NCBI GenBank assembly: GCA_013396995.1
Contig: VWZP01009941.1
Span: forward strand, 773,441-837,440
Direction of reading: 5' to 3'
DNA length: 64,000 bases
Source of the DNA: Dicaeum eximium
Taxonomy: Eukaryota > Chordata > Aves > Passeriformes > Dicaeidae
A program made the position numbers and the translations under genes. This document shows positions 47,416 to 60,705 of the stretch, one piece after another. Position 1 is the stretch's first letter; the number at the start of each line of letters is the position of its first letter. The notes beneath the pieces were generated by a model that saw nothing but the letters and a program-made list of their open reading frames with translations, was not told the DNA's origin and did not search any database.

Positions 47416-50400
47416 CTCTAATAATTGTAAAATAAGATTTTAGCAAAATGTTATAAAGACTCCTTCCCTAGAGCAATTAGAATTTATAAACACTGTCTCA
47501 CTGAGACAATTGGAAACATAGACCATGATGTCTCTTAACAGTCCTGTGATTCATAAACTCTTGAGTTTTATCAGGGGCAGGACATAGCTCTAGAAGAGAT
47601 CTTGGATTGATCCAGGAAAGTAATCCCAGTCTTCTTACAAGAGTGTATTTTAGGGCCTTGATATCATCCTGTAGTCTGTCCCCTGAGTTTTGGTGATAGC
47701 AAAAGTAAACATGACCTCACTTTCTGGAGTTGTGGAAAATGTAATAATGAAAGCACATATCTATTAACTTGTCAGTTCACAATCTCATTTTGGAAACAAT
47801 CCTGTTAGGAAGTTGACATACTGACATATTTGACATTAAGTTGAATGTTTGGAGTTATTTTATTTTCCATCTGATGAGTACTTTTTAAAAGCTGTGTTTG
47901 CTATTTGCTCATGTTGAAGTCTTTGACTAAAAATGTGTGTCACTGATGGTATTAACATGTAATCAAAGGCATTGTACTGGTTTGGATTATGGTTGGTTAA
48001 GTTCCAGGGAAAGTTTTGCGAGTTCTATCACTGTACTGTGCAATCTCATTCATCAAAAGAACATTGTTTATACACTTATTAAATATAAATATGATAAAAC
48101 TGTAAAGTTTCATTAATTTTTGCCTTATATTTTTTAATTTCCACTGTTTTCTTTCTTCTTTTACAGTGCTCTCCCAGCTGCTTCTGCTGACCTCTGAGTG
48201 TGAAAACAGTTTCAGGCAGGTCAGTAAAATGCTTTACTTTTCAGAAAGACAGAGGGTTTGGGTTTATTGGTTGGAAGTTTTTAAATGAAAGACTAGTCTG
48301 TTTAATTTTTCAAACTCTTCTTTGCAAAAAACTATTTGTTACACAGTAAATCTCCAGTTAGCTTGGTTAACTTAACCCACAGCAATTACACTGATGGGCC
48401 AATGCTATCTCTGGGATAACTGTATTAAGAGCAGTTGGATTACACCATTTTTGGATTACATTGTGGTGGTTTAATCTATAGCAGGGGAAGTAATTCCTCA
48501 GTATACTTCTGAAAAGATGCAGCTTTCTCAACACAGTGGATTCAGGGAGTCTAAAACTGCAACAGTTTCAAAAATACATGGTGGTAGAGAGAAAGAGCTC
48601 CTGCTTTTCAGCCTCCTACGTCCCTGATGGTTCCTCCCTCTTGCAGTGACTTCCCAGTGCCCTCCTTTCTCCTTCTCCTCTGCTGCTGTCAGCATGGAGA
48701 AGTAAATGGGTCAAGCCAGTGGGTCAGTGACAGTGCACTGACAGTGCACCTCACCATGTGCTGCCATGAGCCATACAGGATTACATGCTTAAGTTTCCCA
48801 AAGACAGTTTTATAGACCCTAATAAAAATCTGCTCTTGATAAGGCAGTGGAAAGAGGGAGCCAGAAACAATGTGCATATTTCAGAGATGAAGATGGTTTT
48901 CAGCTAACAGATGTAAAGAAAATATTAGCAAAATTTCCGGTGGCAGCTGTTATGAAAGGACTTTCAAACAGAGTGTTCCTTTGTTCCTTCTCTTTAAAGA
49001 GAAAAAAAAAGACCCTCCTCAGTCCAGCGACTCTCAGCTCAGGATAGTGGTGCTAAATGGGGAAGAGATCAAACCTTTCACATGCTATTTGGTATCAGCC
49101 CCATCACGTTATGTAACATGACTGCCTTGTCACAACAGAATGCACTGGGGAGGAATGACAAAAGGCGTTTTTCACAGCTACATTTGAAGAAGCCACAGCA
49201 CTTGAAACAGGCAACTTAATATATTTTCTTGTTAAAGGACTTGCTCTTAGGACACATTGAAAATGTGCTCTTTTCCCAAGTGCATCTGTAGAAATACACA
49301 CATTCTTCAAACTTAGCTGCATTTTATATATGAGCATCATAATACATTATGCCTTTACACAGGAAAGAATGGCTGGGTGTAGGTACATATATCTTTTAGG
49401 TTCTATGAGTTTATATAACAATCAGGTTGGTATGTGCAACATATGGAGTTACACATGCTTAATAACTATGGATTAACTTTTGGGATTACTTTGAGTGTGG
49501 TGATCCCTAGTACAATAACTGGTGCAAACAAACACTGAAGTTTCAGTAAATTATATTTCAATTGCAGTCATTACGAAGTGAGAGCATTTGTGCCACTGAC
49601 CACTTTATCTGTCCCACAGTTCTTGTCATTATGGTGACAACTTTTTTTCCTGATACATCAACAGCCCCCTTCTGACCATACTTTTCTGAGCCGTTTTGCC
49701 CTCCCCTTTTTCTCACCTGTTGTACCCACCTGCTCCCTATGCTGTTCCCAGCAGTCACTCTGGATGCCTTTCATCAGGTTTAAAGGCTTTAGTAATGGCC
49801 TTTGTGTTAACTCCTTGCAATCCATACCGCAGAAATCAGATGAGAGCATTAGCAGTGGAGGTTGACTTGAACCTCCATCAAGACTATGATGCTTGGTTAC
49901 ATCTAGTGCTGATGTACCAAAGAGCTCCTGTTCCTTGGCAGCTGCATGGTCTTGTCACCTTTCACTTATCTTCCCAGCAGTGCTGTGTCCTTTGTCACGC
50001 TGAACTGCCATTTCTGGAAATGTCACCTCCTCAAGCAGAACAATTATGGATATAATGTATCAGTGCCAAGAATGAGTGATTCAGTAATTCACTGGTGCTT
50101 GAAAATGTCAGTTCTAGAAATACTCATGCTTTCCTTAAGTTTGATTGTGGCTCAGGCATGTTAGTCCAAAAAGAAGGGACTTGAAAAGTGAGAGAAATAC
50201 AGAAAATTCTCTATCCTTGACTTCTTTTGGTATCTAAGCCTTAAAAATACAAAATCCTAGAATACTTGCAAAACATTTTGCTTTTGCTTTTGAACTTAGA
50301 GATTGAAAATGAGCTGAGTTTGAATTTTTAGTTTTTTCATCACAAAGGTCATTTGATTGCAGGCAGGTTTATGAGACTGAAGCTCATTGCTATTGAAGTA

Positions 50401-53400
50401 AGCGATTCCAATAACGTTAGATCAAATCTGCTCGTTTATTTTATATTTCAGCTTGTTTAGATTCAATGCTAATTTTCTTTCCTTGAAACATATTAAACTC
50501 CTTTTGCATTAAGAAATTAAATTTTAGAGGGAAGATATAGTCAGTGGTTCATATTTTAGCTTTCGATATGACTGGTAAAAATAAAAACGTAGTGATAAAA
50601 AATGCTTCTGTATTTTCTTTCTAACTAGAGGGGAGGGAAGGGAAAGAAAAGTCAATACTTGGCTGGAATCATGAGCAGCTTGTTGGCTGAGTAAATCAGT
50701 CAGGAGCCCTGCAGCTGGTCAGCTTCACCTCACTGATAAATGTCACAACTCACTGCTGTCAATATGAATTACCAGAAAAGGTTTCCTAGGAACTAAGGAT
50801 GAGGGAGCTCTTTTCCTTTGAATGAATTATATGGGCCAAAATAATACTGATACAAGATTAGAATAGGTTAATCTGACTGGGCAATTATTTAAATGCACCC
50901 CAAAAGCAAGACAAACCATGGAAAATATTGCAGGCCAGGTCAGAGAATGCAGAAAATTTGTGACTTTAACAGCAGCTGGAGAGATTAGAACGTGTTAAAT
51001 TGCAAAGCGAGTTTGCTTTAGTATTCAGTGCTAGGAAAGGCATCTGAGGAAGCATGAGCTTTCTATATAAAATGAAGGAAGGCAAGCACTGTTTAAAGTT
51101 ATTCCAGGAAGATTTCTTCCCAAGTCACTCACAAGGTGCTTTGTGCAGCTCCAGCAGACTCCCTCATGGGAGGGCACGTGAGCAGCTCCCCCAGCACAGC
51201 CTGGTCCCACAACCTGCACCTGGAGAAGGAGGCACCCACTGAACGCAGGCATTTTTTGTTGTCCCTCTGAAATGAAAGGAGGACTGTGAAAACAGACAAT
51301 GATCCCAAATTAGTTTCAGTCACAGAGAGCAAGGAGCACCCACCAATCTCTGAGCTGGCTGGGCGCTAAGCACTTCTGACATTTGTTACCAGAAATAACA
51401 GTGCGTGGGTTGCTGCTTCAAAACAGAATAACGCAGATTTTAATAGCTTTTTCTACACCTTGTCCTCATGTATTGTGTGTTATGCTGCATCCAGTTGTTG
51501 CCATTGGACCTGACAGGATGTTGACATGGCAACATGTTATTTGGGACAAAACAATAAAATGGTAACAAATGAAAAATGTTATTTTTATGTACCTGCAAAA
51601 CATATGTCCAGAATATATTACCAGCAGTTACTATGCTGGTCAAAAAATTGAATTCCCTTTTCACAGAAAATCTGGACATAGAAACTAAAGAGGATGTTAT
51701 GATCACAGAAAAAAAAAAAAAAAATCATAAAAGACCAAAACAAAAACCTTCTCGCAAAGAGAAAGACTTCCTGAAAACTGAAACGGGACATTTATTTTAA
51801 TTAAAATCCTTAATTTAGCAATGATGAATTATTTTCATTTTAATAATATCAGCTATTTTTATTCAGTGAGACAGAAAATAGAACAGAACAGGGTAAAAAT
51901 ATATTAAAAAAAAAGGTGTTAATATGAGTGGCTTTTTTATTCTGAACAGAACCTGAATCAACTCATAGCTAAACAAAATGTTCACTCACTTTGGATGTTT
52001 TATTTTTAACACAGTTTAAGAAATACTACTGTATTATTAAGGATACAAAAATAACAAGCATCAGATGCACAATTTCTAAATGAAGACTCTCAAATGCCTC
52101 AATGCAGATATGTAAAAATGAAACATTACAACATCCTTGTAAATTTTCTGAAAAGAATTCTTGGTGGCATCAACATGACTTTGTGAAGCATTTTGATTTT
52201 GAGTGCCTTAAACAATAGAAAATTGTCCTGTCAAGTCTTTCAAGCAACCCCCTATATCCTTATGTAAAATATGGTAATGCACTTAACATTTGATCCAGCA
52301 TACCTACTTAAACCATACATTTCCCCACAATATTCAAACCAAAACCCAAGTCAGAAAGCATATTTCCACTTCATTAAAATAATGCTTTTTGACTTTATTC
52401 AAATGAATCAAGGAAATAACAAAGTTTTAGGCTTTCTTCCCAATTGCTTTGAGCACCAAAGTGGACAAGTACATTATTTTGATTATAGCAAAATTGCATT
52501 TCTCAGTGAAAATAAATGTTCCAGCACTGCATGGAAGAAGATAGCAAAGGATGCAAAAATAATGAGTTGTAAGGCAATTTTCTTGATAATACATCAGGTT
52601 CTGGTACACTTAGGCTATTTCCTTAATTATCTATTAAAACTATCTGGATACCACCTTTGATATCACATGGAAATAAGCAAGATAAATTATAAACTAGATA
52701 CGAACACAGCTTTTGCTTAGAGTCCTGCGGCTTTGCTCTGACCACAATATTGCTACCAATTCACTGCTTTCCTCTATGATTTCTAGGAGTTTAACAGTCC
52801 AGTCAGAGGCATAGAACCAATTGGTCCAGGCTGTCACCCCTGAGCCCCTGGCATACGGCACATGGGTGTTTCTGCAGGGAAACATGGACACTGGCATTCC
52901 CCAACAGGTGTCAGGTTCTTTGTGGTCCTGCAATAGAGCATGCTGATATACCAGAGATGCTGAAGAACAACAGACAGAGCTCATTCCTGCTCAACAGAAT
53001 CAGTATGCATGCTCCATAGAATGCCAAAACCTTCATCTCCACCTAGTTTTGCAGTCAGAAATGCAAGAACTCTGTCTGCACACTTCACTGGCCCATTAGG
53101 TGGTAGCAGCTACTCGGGTCCTCCTTTTCAATTAAATTTACATCTATCCTGATCTGATAGTGCAAAATATTTAGAAAGGGATTGGCAAAGCTACAGTGTA
53201 TGCAAGTGTTATGCTTCCGTTGTGCTGCAAGGTAACCAGAGCATACCTGTTTAGCTTGCTCAGTATTTTGTCATGTGTATAAATCACCCTATAGAAATTT
53301 TAGGCTGGACAAGATGTATAGCTGAGTAGGTAACACCAGATATTCATTATTGGAGAGCTGCAACTGAAATGCAGTACTTTGCTCAGTTAATTTTAACTAT

Positions 53401-54253
53401 TTTGAAACTAGGAATATCTAGTAGGAGACCAGGAAAATGTAGTGTTTTTGCAGCATTGGTTAGCTCCTGGTGTAATACTACACACAAGAAAAAGTAAGAA
53501 TAATCCATAGCTGAAAGCATTTTTTAAAAAATTACACCTTTCAGCTTCCTTTTGTCTTTATTCTGCTCTTTCCCCAACAAAACTTTTATTCCCACATGTG
53601 CATTAATACAAGAATTGTCTTGGGAAATTCTGACTCCAATAATTAGCTTGTTGGGAAATTAGTTTTATGGGTAGATGACAAGGATACTTTTTCTGGACAG
53701 ATATGTCTACAAGGCATGTGCAGGACAGGCATGCATGTCCTGACACTGTAAACCATCATTGTGGAACCACACCAAAAAACACCTATTGGAAAAGTGTTTA
53801 TTAACTCAGAATGTACACTGACGTGCTGTAATGGTCAGGACAGGAATTTGTAAGGATAGGTATCACTGATGTTCTATTCTGTACTTCAATTTTTTTTAAA
53901 GTAAGGTACATTCACTTAGTTATGTAATAATTGAAGTCAGTTCAGGATCCTTCCCTTGTCTGTGCTTTTTATGTTCTACTCTTGGGAAATGCATTTTCCA
54001 GAAATCTTTTCCTTATATTACTCTTAAAAGCACAGAGATGTTTTTGACTCCTTCCAATAATCTCATTACTAAAGACAACTGTATTGAAGAAAAAGTTAAA
54101 GGTAGAAGAATCTGCTTCCAAAACATGAACACACTTGAAAACATATTATCATATTATCATGACTGTTATTATGAGTGATAATAACTGATTTGATGGATGT
54201 CATCCATATTTCTGTTTGTAAATTGCTTGTGGCTGGTAAAATTCCTCAGTGTA
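47416..54253. other. Unique non-coding DNA between two LTR remnants
   Basis: No gene could be named. A strong acceptor-like pyrimidine tract plus a short open segment at 48167-48219 is given as a finding. The 51130-51260 stretch is locally GC-richer and open on both strands (62-73 codons) without recognised motifs. Plus-strand frames of 119 codons (49696-50055) and 129 codons (52271-52660), and a minus-strand frame of 96 codons (52694-52984), resemble no family I know. Confidence 0.6.
51711..51724. repeat. Poly-A run
   Basis: An uninterrupted run of about 14 A residues with further A-rich sequence after it. No recognisable retroposon body precedes it. Confidence 0.7.
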
Positions 54254-54838
54254 TGATCAGGTTTTCTGTGGTATAGAGCTAATTTTCTTCTTCATAGCTG
54301 GTACAGTGCTGTGCTTTGGACTCAGTATGAGAATAATATTTATAACAGGCTGATGTTTTTGCAGTTGCTAACCCGAAGTCCAGGACTTTTCAGTTTCCCA
54401 GGTTCTGCTAGGGAGGAGCTGGACAAGAACTTGTGAGGGATCATGGTCAGGACAGCTGACCTGAACTGGCCAAAATTATATTCCACACCATAGAATGTTG
54501 TGGCCAGCATACAACCTGGGGCAGCATGGTTGGGAGGTGCAAATTTCTACTGGGGGACAGGCTGGGCATTGATCAACAGGTGGTGACCAATTATATTGTG
54601 TATCAATTTTATTTTCTTTGGTTTAATTAGTCTCTTACTCCTTTTCTTTACAATTATTATTATTATTACTATTATTGTTATTATAATTCCTGTTATTAGT
54701 GTAATTGTTATATTTTACTTTGTTTCAATTATTAGACTGTTTTTATCTCAGACCACGGGTTGATTCTCCTCCCCACAGGAGGATGGTGAGCAAGTGGCTC
54801 CAGGGTGCTTAGTTGCCAGAGGGAGTTAAAAGACAACA
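54254..54838 (+). mobile_element. Solo LTR of a widespread avian endogenous retrovirus family
   Basis: The element begins tgatcaggttttctgtggta and continues tagagctaattttcttcttc, corresponding to the 'TGTGCTGGTTTTGGCTGGGATAG..TTAATTTTCTTC' start of an LTR family abundant in birds. Later landmarks are ggacagctgacctgaactgg, attccacaccata, an (ATT)n tract (54653-54685), gactgtttttatctcagacc and gattctcctcccc. The end is gtgcttagttgccag followed by gttaaaagacaaca. This order places U3-R-U5 on the plus strand. The flanks gtgta (left) and atgta (right) agree at four of five bases, possibly an old target-site duplication. No gag, pol or env sequence adjoins it. The R/U5 part differs from the best-known variants by the ATT tract and deletions. 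Confidence 0.82.
54653..54685 (+). repeat. (ATT)n tract inside the LTR
   Basis: An imperfect run of ATT trinucleotides with two interruptions (act, gtt). Similar (ATT)n tracts are a feature of some variants of this avian LTR family, so it is probably part of the element rather than a later expansion. Confidence 0.7.
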
Positions 54839-57800
54839 ATGTATTAATTTTCAAAAATACTGTACACGTCTTAAGGATTTAAGTCAATGTTTTCGAGTAA
54901 GTTCCAGTGACTATCTTGCAAACACTAATCTGAATCGTGTAAACTACAATGTGTGGATCAGAATGTCGATTGTAAGCAGTCCAGCTTCAGAAACACTTGC
55001 AATATATTTTAATTATCTTTCATACTTTAAAACTAAATCACATTTTTTGTGGGGAATTATTTGTATTAATTCGATGAGATTCAAATTGCCTACAAGCTAT
55101 ATATTTTTTTAAAAAGTGCCCCTTTACCTCTCTTCATGCATCAATATAGAATAAAAAGTAAAGAGAAAGAAAAGTGTAAAAACGTAAAACTTTCTTTATG
55201 AGACATAACCACGAAGATAAATGATGGCAATAATCACTTTCTGGCTCAATGGAAATAACTGTGTGATTGTTGTGAGGTTTTTCTGATTTTTGATTAGAGG
55301 ATTATAAAATGGCTATCACCAAGGCAGAATTCAGATCTAATGGACTAACATTGAATTAGAAATTCAATTTCAGACAAGAGAGACTCTTCGCTCTCTATGA
55401 GCCTGGCTAGTGTCATTAGGAGCTGTGGAGAATAAAGAAACATAGCAGAGACAGACAGGAGCCAAGCAGTAAATTGACCCACTCATCTCCCTTCTGGAAC
55501 TCTCCCAAAGAGCTTTTATTTTATGCGACAAACACTTCCATTGCTCACTTGAAGGTCAAGTGACTGATGATGTCTCACCAGTTTCCAGCTCCTCAATACT
55601 TAAGAATTTCCAAGTTACATTATCTGTTCCTTTTCCCTCCACATCATCAGCTGCTCTCTTTTAGAAGAAAGAAGAAGCTACAGCTACAAATATCAGTCTA
55701 TAAAAGTCCATAGATACTCCATTCTTACAAATTTCAATCTTACACTGCAGACAATAAATCAATTAATTCACCCCTATGTAGAATCATTTATCAGCAATGT
55801 CAAAGTTCCTTGGCAACATTATCCACCTTTAAAGAGGAGTCTGAACCCTTAGGGACACTCCTAGGAGATTGCAAGGACAACATTCATGGAATGGACTTTA
55901 CATTAAATAAAAAGCAAACTTAGATTCTCACCTTCTCTCATTCCTCTTTCAGAGTGACATGCACCACTCTTAAAACAGGAAGAGAACAACCTTCACGTAT
56001 TTTCAGTGGGAAAAAAATGTTTTCTTATTCATGTCTTTACAGGACAGCCGAGTAGCAGCCAGAACCATCACAGCCTTTGAGAGTCCTTGAGAAGTGCAAA
56101 CAGATTTCTATGTGTAAATTACCAAGACAATGCCTGGATCCAAAGTAAAACTAGAAGTCACCAACTCTAATCTTTGGACACTAGTTATATCCTATTTGCC
56201 AATTATCCTCTCCTATTACATGCTGTGTCTGTATAAGAAAGTGTCAGGGTCTGATAAAAGGGAAGCGTAGTTTTCAACCAGCTGCTCTAAAGACATAGGT
56301 AAGACCCCTGAGGATATTCTCAGAACAATGAGAAATACACAGATAATGTGTGGCACCTCTCTTCCAGGGACCACTGTAAAAACAGACTACCAACCACAGA
56401 GGAAGAGGGATGGTTTGCTGAAGGCTACACAAGAATCCCAGAGCTCACTCAAGGATAAAACAATGGGACTGTACTGCCTTGCACATTACATTACCTCTGT
56501 GTTCACCAAAACATACAAATGTTCTAGGTATTAAAGATACAAATTTATGAGAACTACAACCACATTAACACAGTAAGAGATCCCTAGACTCATAAATACT
56601 AAATACCAATCATTGCTCTGCACATGTGCAAAATGAGAAGATGCTTAAATAAGTACCTCCTGTTAGTTATCTCTGGCACTTCCAAATGAATAGCCATTTA
56701 TTTACTGTAGGATGGAAAATATGAATTTTACAAAAAAACAATCCAGTATTCACGCTTCATAAATTTTACTTAACTCGTTATAACTTGTTAAACTTTCCTA
56801 GAATGTTATCACTATGGCACTATGAAAGCTAGGTTAGATTTGAATCATGAGTCAAAATATATACTCCTTACAGCTACCTGTGATGCTCAGAGTAAGTTGT
56901 CCATGAACATCAAGCCAAGCTGACACTGCTTCTGATTTTTCCATATGAAAATACAGAAGTTGGTGGTGACTCCCAAGTAACACAACAGAAGAAATCACAG
57001 AGGAGAAATATGAGGAATACTTATTTGCATATTTGTCCGTGTTCCTTTTTTTCAGCTGCAGTTCCTTCACAAATCATGTACCTCTAAAAGGATCCTAATA
57101 AAGAACACCTTGTAATCTGAAATATCTGCATACCTAGCAGACAACACTGGAGATGGGTTTGGCCTCTACAGCAGAGATTCCCCTGCCTCTCCACATCCCA
57201 CCAACACTGCATTAGGTTAGCTGATGCTGCCATCCCTTAATCTTATTTAGTCTCTCACCTGCCAGCTTGCTTCGCTGAGTTATAGGTTTCAATATACAAC
57301 CTGGGTGTGTTTGCTGTATGCAGTTTTGGAAAGCTGGCCTGAATTTCTCGTAGTTTTTCCTTCAGCAATGCTACCAGTGACAGGAAACACACTTGGCCTT
57401 CCAGACAAGTCAGAAGAAATCAGTGAAGGACCAATCTATGCAAAGGTATTTTGAGATGCTGCTAATTAAAAAAAAACTTACTAGCATTCTAATAACTCTT
57501 ATCTATATTACAGAAAAAAGAGTGTGGCTGTCTTGGTAAGAAACATTAATTTTTCTTTTTTTAAAAAAAAATTTAAGGATATGGTTGCAGAATAACCTGT
57601 CATATTAGCAAGGAGAGATTTCTGCTAGGAGAAACATGATGTAGATTCTACCTGCAGATGAAGATTCCATTTCAGCTGACACAGTGTAGCTTCTGCCAAT
57701 GAATCATAAGGGTCCTGGGCTTAGAAACAATTGCAGCAAAATGCAATATATACATACTGTCCAGTGAATGAAGATGGAGGAATCTATACCTGCCCTTGTA

Positions 57801-59339
57801 TCAATCCTGCCTTTGATTGATCTGCATCTCAAAGTTGCCACTTCATGAATTTCACAATTAGGGTTTTAACTTCTTTGAACGTGCATTTAAGTTTCTTGCT
57901 GATGTTGCTGTAGAGGTTGTTCCTCTGCTTTTCACTTTGTGAAAAAAGTCTTTTGTCCTTGATTCAGGTAATGTGTCTTAAAGGTAAAGGAAATATTTCT
58001 GGGAGTAGGACGCAGTCTCATGGAAGTTAAAAGTGAATATTTTTTCTGAAAGAATTGAGTTTGTATTTAAACTATTGTGGCAAGAACAGTTGTCATGGTC
58101 CTTTTCCTCCTTTTTTCAAAATTTCCCTTTCCAGGTGGTACATCAGAACTATTATTCTTAAAAAAATCATCATTCTCCACTCTTGATTGGTATTTTTCAG
58201 GGCAATTTGCGCAAAGGCCTCACTGTGGACTTCCTGTATGAGAGGATAAAATTCTCCCACTGATGATTTCTTTGTGCTTGTTTTCCTGGAAAAAATTAGC
58301 TGCTTTGGGAGAGAGAGAAGCACACATCCTGAATATGATTGTGATTGAAATTTTCTAGATATTTAGATAAATGAGATGTTAGACTCCATTCCTTCATCCA
58401 CCTTGTCCCACTTTCTTATCTGCTATGTTTTTCTTCCAGAAAAAAAAAAAANNNNNNNNNNNNNNNNNNAAAAAAAAGAGTCTCAAATCCTAGCTTGTAT
58501 ATTAACTGCTCTGACCATTGTTTCTTGAGATCTGCTTCTTGAGACTGACTTACTTTTAGGATTATTTTTTGTTTAACATGAAGAGACAGGATTCGTCCTG
58601 TCCTGTAGAAACACCAGTCTGGAAACTTCCAGTTTATATTACTCGAGCTAGGAACTGGAGTTATACTTTGAGCTCAAAGTAATCCATCTGCATTTGATTT
58701 TCAAAGTGAAGGAATTGTCATACCTCAGTTAACATGCTGACAAAGGACAGAGGAAGAAGTAAGAAAACACTCTTGTTTGTTTAAATATCCACCCCCACAC
58801 ACACACATCTATCACAGTAACAGAGGAGGAAGAAGGAAACAAAGTATTTTGGTGACATTTTGGCTCCCCCTTCTAATTTACACAATTTTCAGTACCATAT
58901 CACTTCCCTACAATATAGAAAATAAACCCCATTACAATCTCTTAGAACAATGAAAAGACATAAATCCACTGTGACACAAACCAAGTCACAGCCCAAAACA
59001 AATATTTTTCTTCAGGAAATATGTGTAAATAATTGTGGTTTTCAGTTCACTAGGAAATAAAAAATACTTCTAATTTTAATAAAGCTGGTAAAACTTACTT
59101 ACTTTGAGACACATAAATGTTTTATTCTAATTTTGGACAAAATATATTTTAATGGTTGGTACAAACCCACTTTTTTATCTGAAGATCAAAAAAGCATTTG
59201 AATTCTGAGGGATCAAGATTTACATTTTCTTTGATATATTCAGTCTTTAGTTTTGCCACTCTTTCTTCAGCCAAACTAGCGTTGCCATTGACCTAGGAAA
59301 TTCTGTTTAATGTTGGTTAGAAAGCAAATTTAATAGCAA
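54839..59339. other. Unique AT-rich non-coding DNA with one assembly gap
   Basis: No gene or RNA gene was recognised. Short open frames up to 99 codons (54813-55112, which starts inside the LTR) lack motifs. The stretch 55255-55620 has a conserved-element-like texture (inference). A second N run lies at 58452-58469. Confidence 0.65.
58452..58469. other. Assembly gap (18 N) within a poly-A run
   Basis: Eighteen undetermined bases are bordered by A runs on both sides, so the gap most likely sits in a homopolymer whose length could not be resolved. Confidence 0.95.
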
Positions 59340-60705
59340 CCATAAAATCATTATGGTTGGAAGGAACCTCAAAGAGTCAGAGACTCCAATCTTCCAGTCA
59401 AAACAAGATCAGCTGGAAAGTCACACCAGGTTGCTTAGCATTTTCTCCAGTCCAGTCCTCATAAACCTCTAAAGGTGAAGATTTCACAGTCTCACCAGAC
59501 AACCTGTTCTGTCACTTCACTTTATCAGTAACTTTCTTGTACTCAAACCTGGATACAGTGTTCTGTGTGGTCTAACAAGTGTCAAGTAAATAATCACTTT
59601 CAGTGATGCCCTTGACATCCTCTGATGAGCACAGCCCAGGATGCTGGGAGCCTGCCTTGCTGTCAGGGCACACTTCTGGCTCCTCTTTAGCCCAGTGTGA
59701 ACCAGCACCCCCAGACCCTGTTCACCAGACCCACTCCCCAGCTGGCCAGTCCCCAGCCCTTATCGTTACAGGGCTTTAATCTGTCCAAGGTGCAGGACCT
59801 TGCACTTACCCTTCATGAGGTCCTTATTGACCTATTCCTCCAGCCTGTCTAGGTCCTTCTGGAAGACAACTCCGCCCTTGAGCACATTGACTGCATCTCT
59901 CAGTTTGGTGTAAGCTGCAAGCTTGGTAAGAGTGCACTTGATCTCTTCCTCCAGGCCACTGATAAAGATACTGAACAGGAAGAGTCCCAATACAGAGCCC
60001 TCCTGCTCCAGCTGCAGTCAGCCTGCAGGTACCAACCACAAACTGCTCTCTGTGGAGGCTGACAATCCAGCTGTCTGGTAGGTCACTGTCTAGACCATAA
60101 TGACCTGACTGTGTCTCATGCTCTGTCTAATGCTGTGCTAAAAACAAAGTAGCCAACATCTGCTGCTTTACAGTAATTCACAGATCTAGTAATTTAATCA
60201 TACAAGACAGTCATCAGGTTAGTCAGGTGTGGTTCATCTGCTTCACTTACTGCTGGATATTCCCAATCACCTTCTTCTTTCTCTATTTAATGAATCCAGA
60301 AGTGGCTTCCAAGAGAACTTGCTAGATGTTTTCTCCAAGGGCTGAGGTGATGATGACTGGACAGGATTTCCTTTGATTATATTTTGGGCCTTTTTATGAA
60401 TATGGGGAGAACATCTGCTTTTCTTTGACCATTGGGACATTTCCTGATCTTTCAAAAATAGTTGAGAACATCCTCATGATGTCAATAACCAGACCTCTAA
60501 GCACCATAAGAGTGTTCCATAGGGATTATCCAAGGGGAATCTAAGTCAGTTCTGTTCTGGATTGTTGGAAGTTTTTCTACTCCTTTTCCTGAAGCAAAAG
60601 GGCATGGAATACCTTAGTTTTATCTGTGTCTGCTGGAACCAAATGAGTTGCCTCATTCAACAGCAAGCCTATGATGAATGAAAACTCCTAACAAAGTCCA
60701 TTTGT
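59340..60705 (-). mobile_element. Decayed CR1 LINE copy (RT domain to 3' end)
   Basis: This is the longest repeat in the window. On the minus strand it runs from the linker before the RT domain (about 60540-60705) through the early RT domain (about 60240-60530). It continues through the RT core: around 59950-60000 the frame reads VLGLFLFSIFISGLEEEIKC, matching L-G-P-V-L-F-N-I-F-I-N-D-L. Next come DLDRLEE (about 59830-59850) and GLKRSQKCALTARQAPSILG (about 59640-59700). The 3' tail near 59340-59400 carries ggttggaaggaacctc-type words. The F-A-D-D catalytic motif reads L-A-A-Y at about 59901-59921, so both catalytic aspartates are gone; stops and frameshifts are scattered through it. A deletion seems to remove the ORF2 stretch normally containing A-R-G-N-G-L-K-L. 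Confidence 0.88.

Noticed and set aside
51054..51252. GC-richer patch open on both strands
   Set aside because: It is short and the two strands are equally open, which reflects composition rather than coding selection; no CpG-island or promoter features are clear.
52271..52660. 129-codon plus-strand open frame
   Set aside because: No motif or signal peptide was recognised and a shorter frame overlaps on the other strand; treated as chance.
52694..52984. 96-codon minus-strand frame in a GC-richer patch
   Set aside because: It looked somewhat protein-like, but no family could be matched and no splice sites frame it convincingly.
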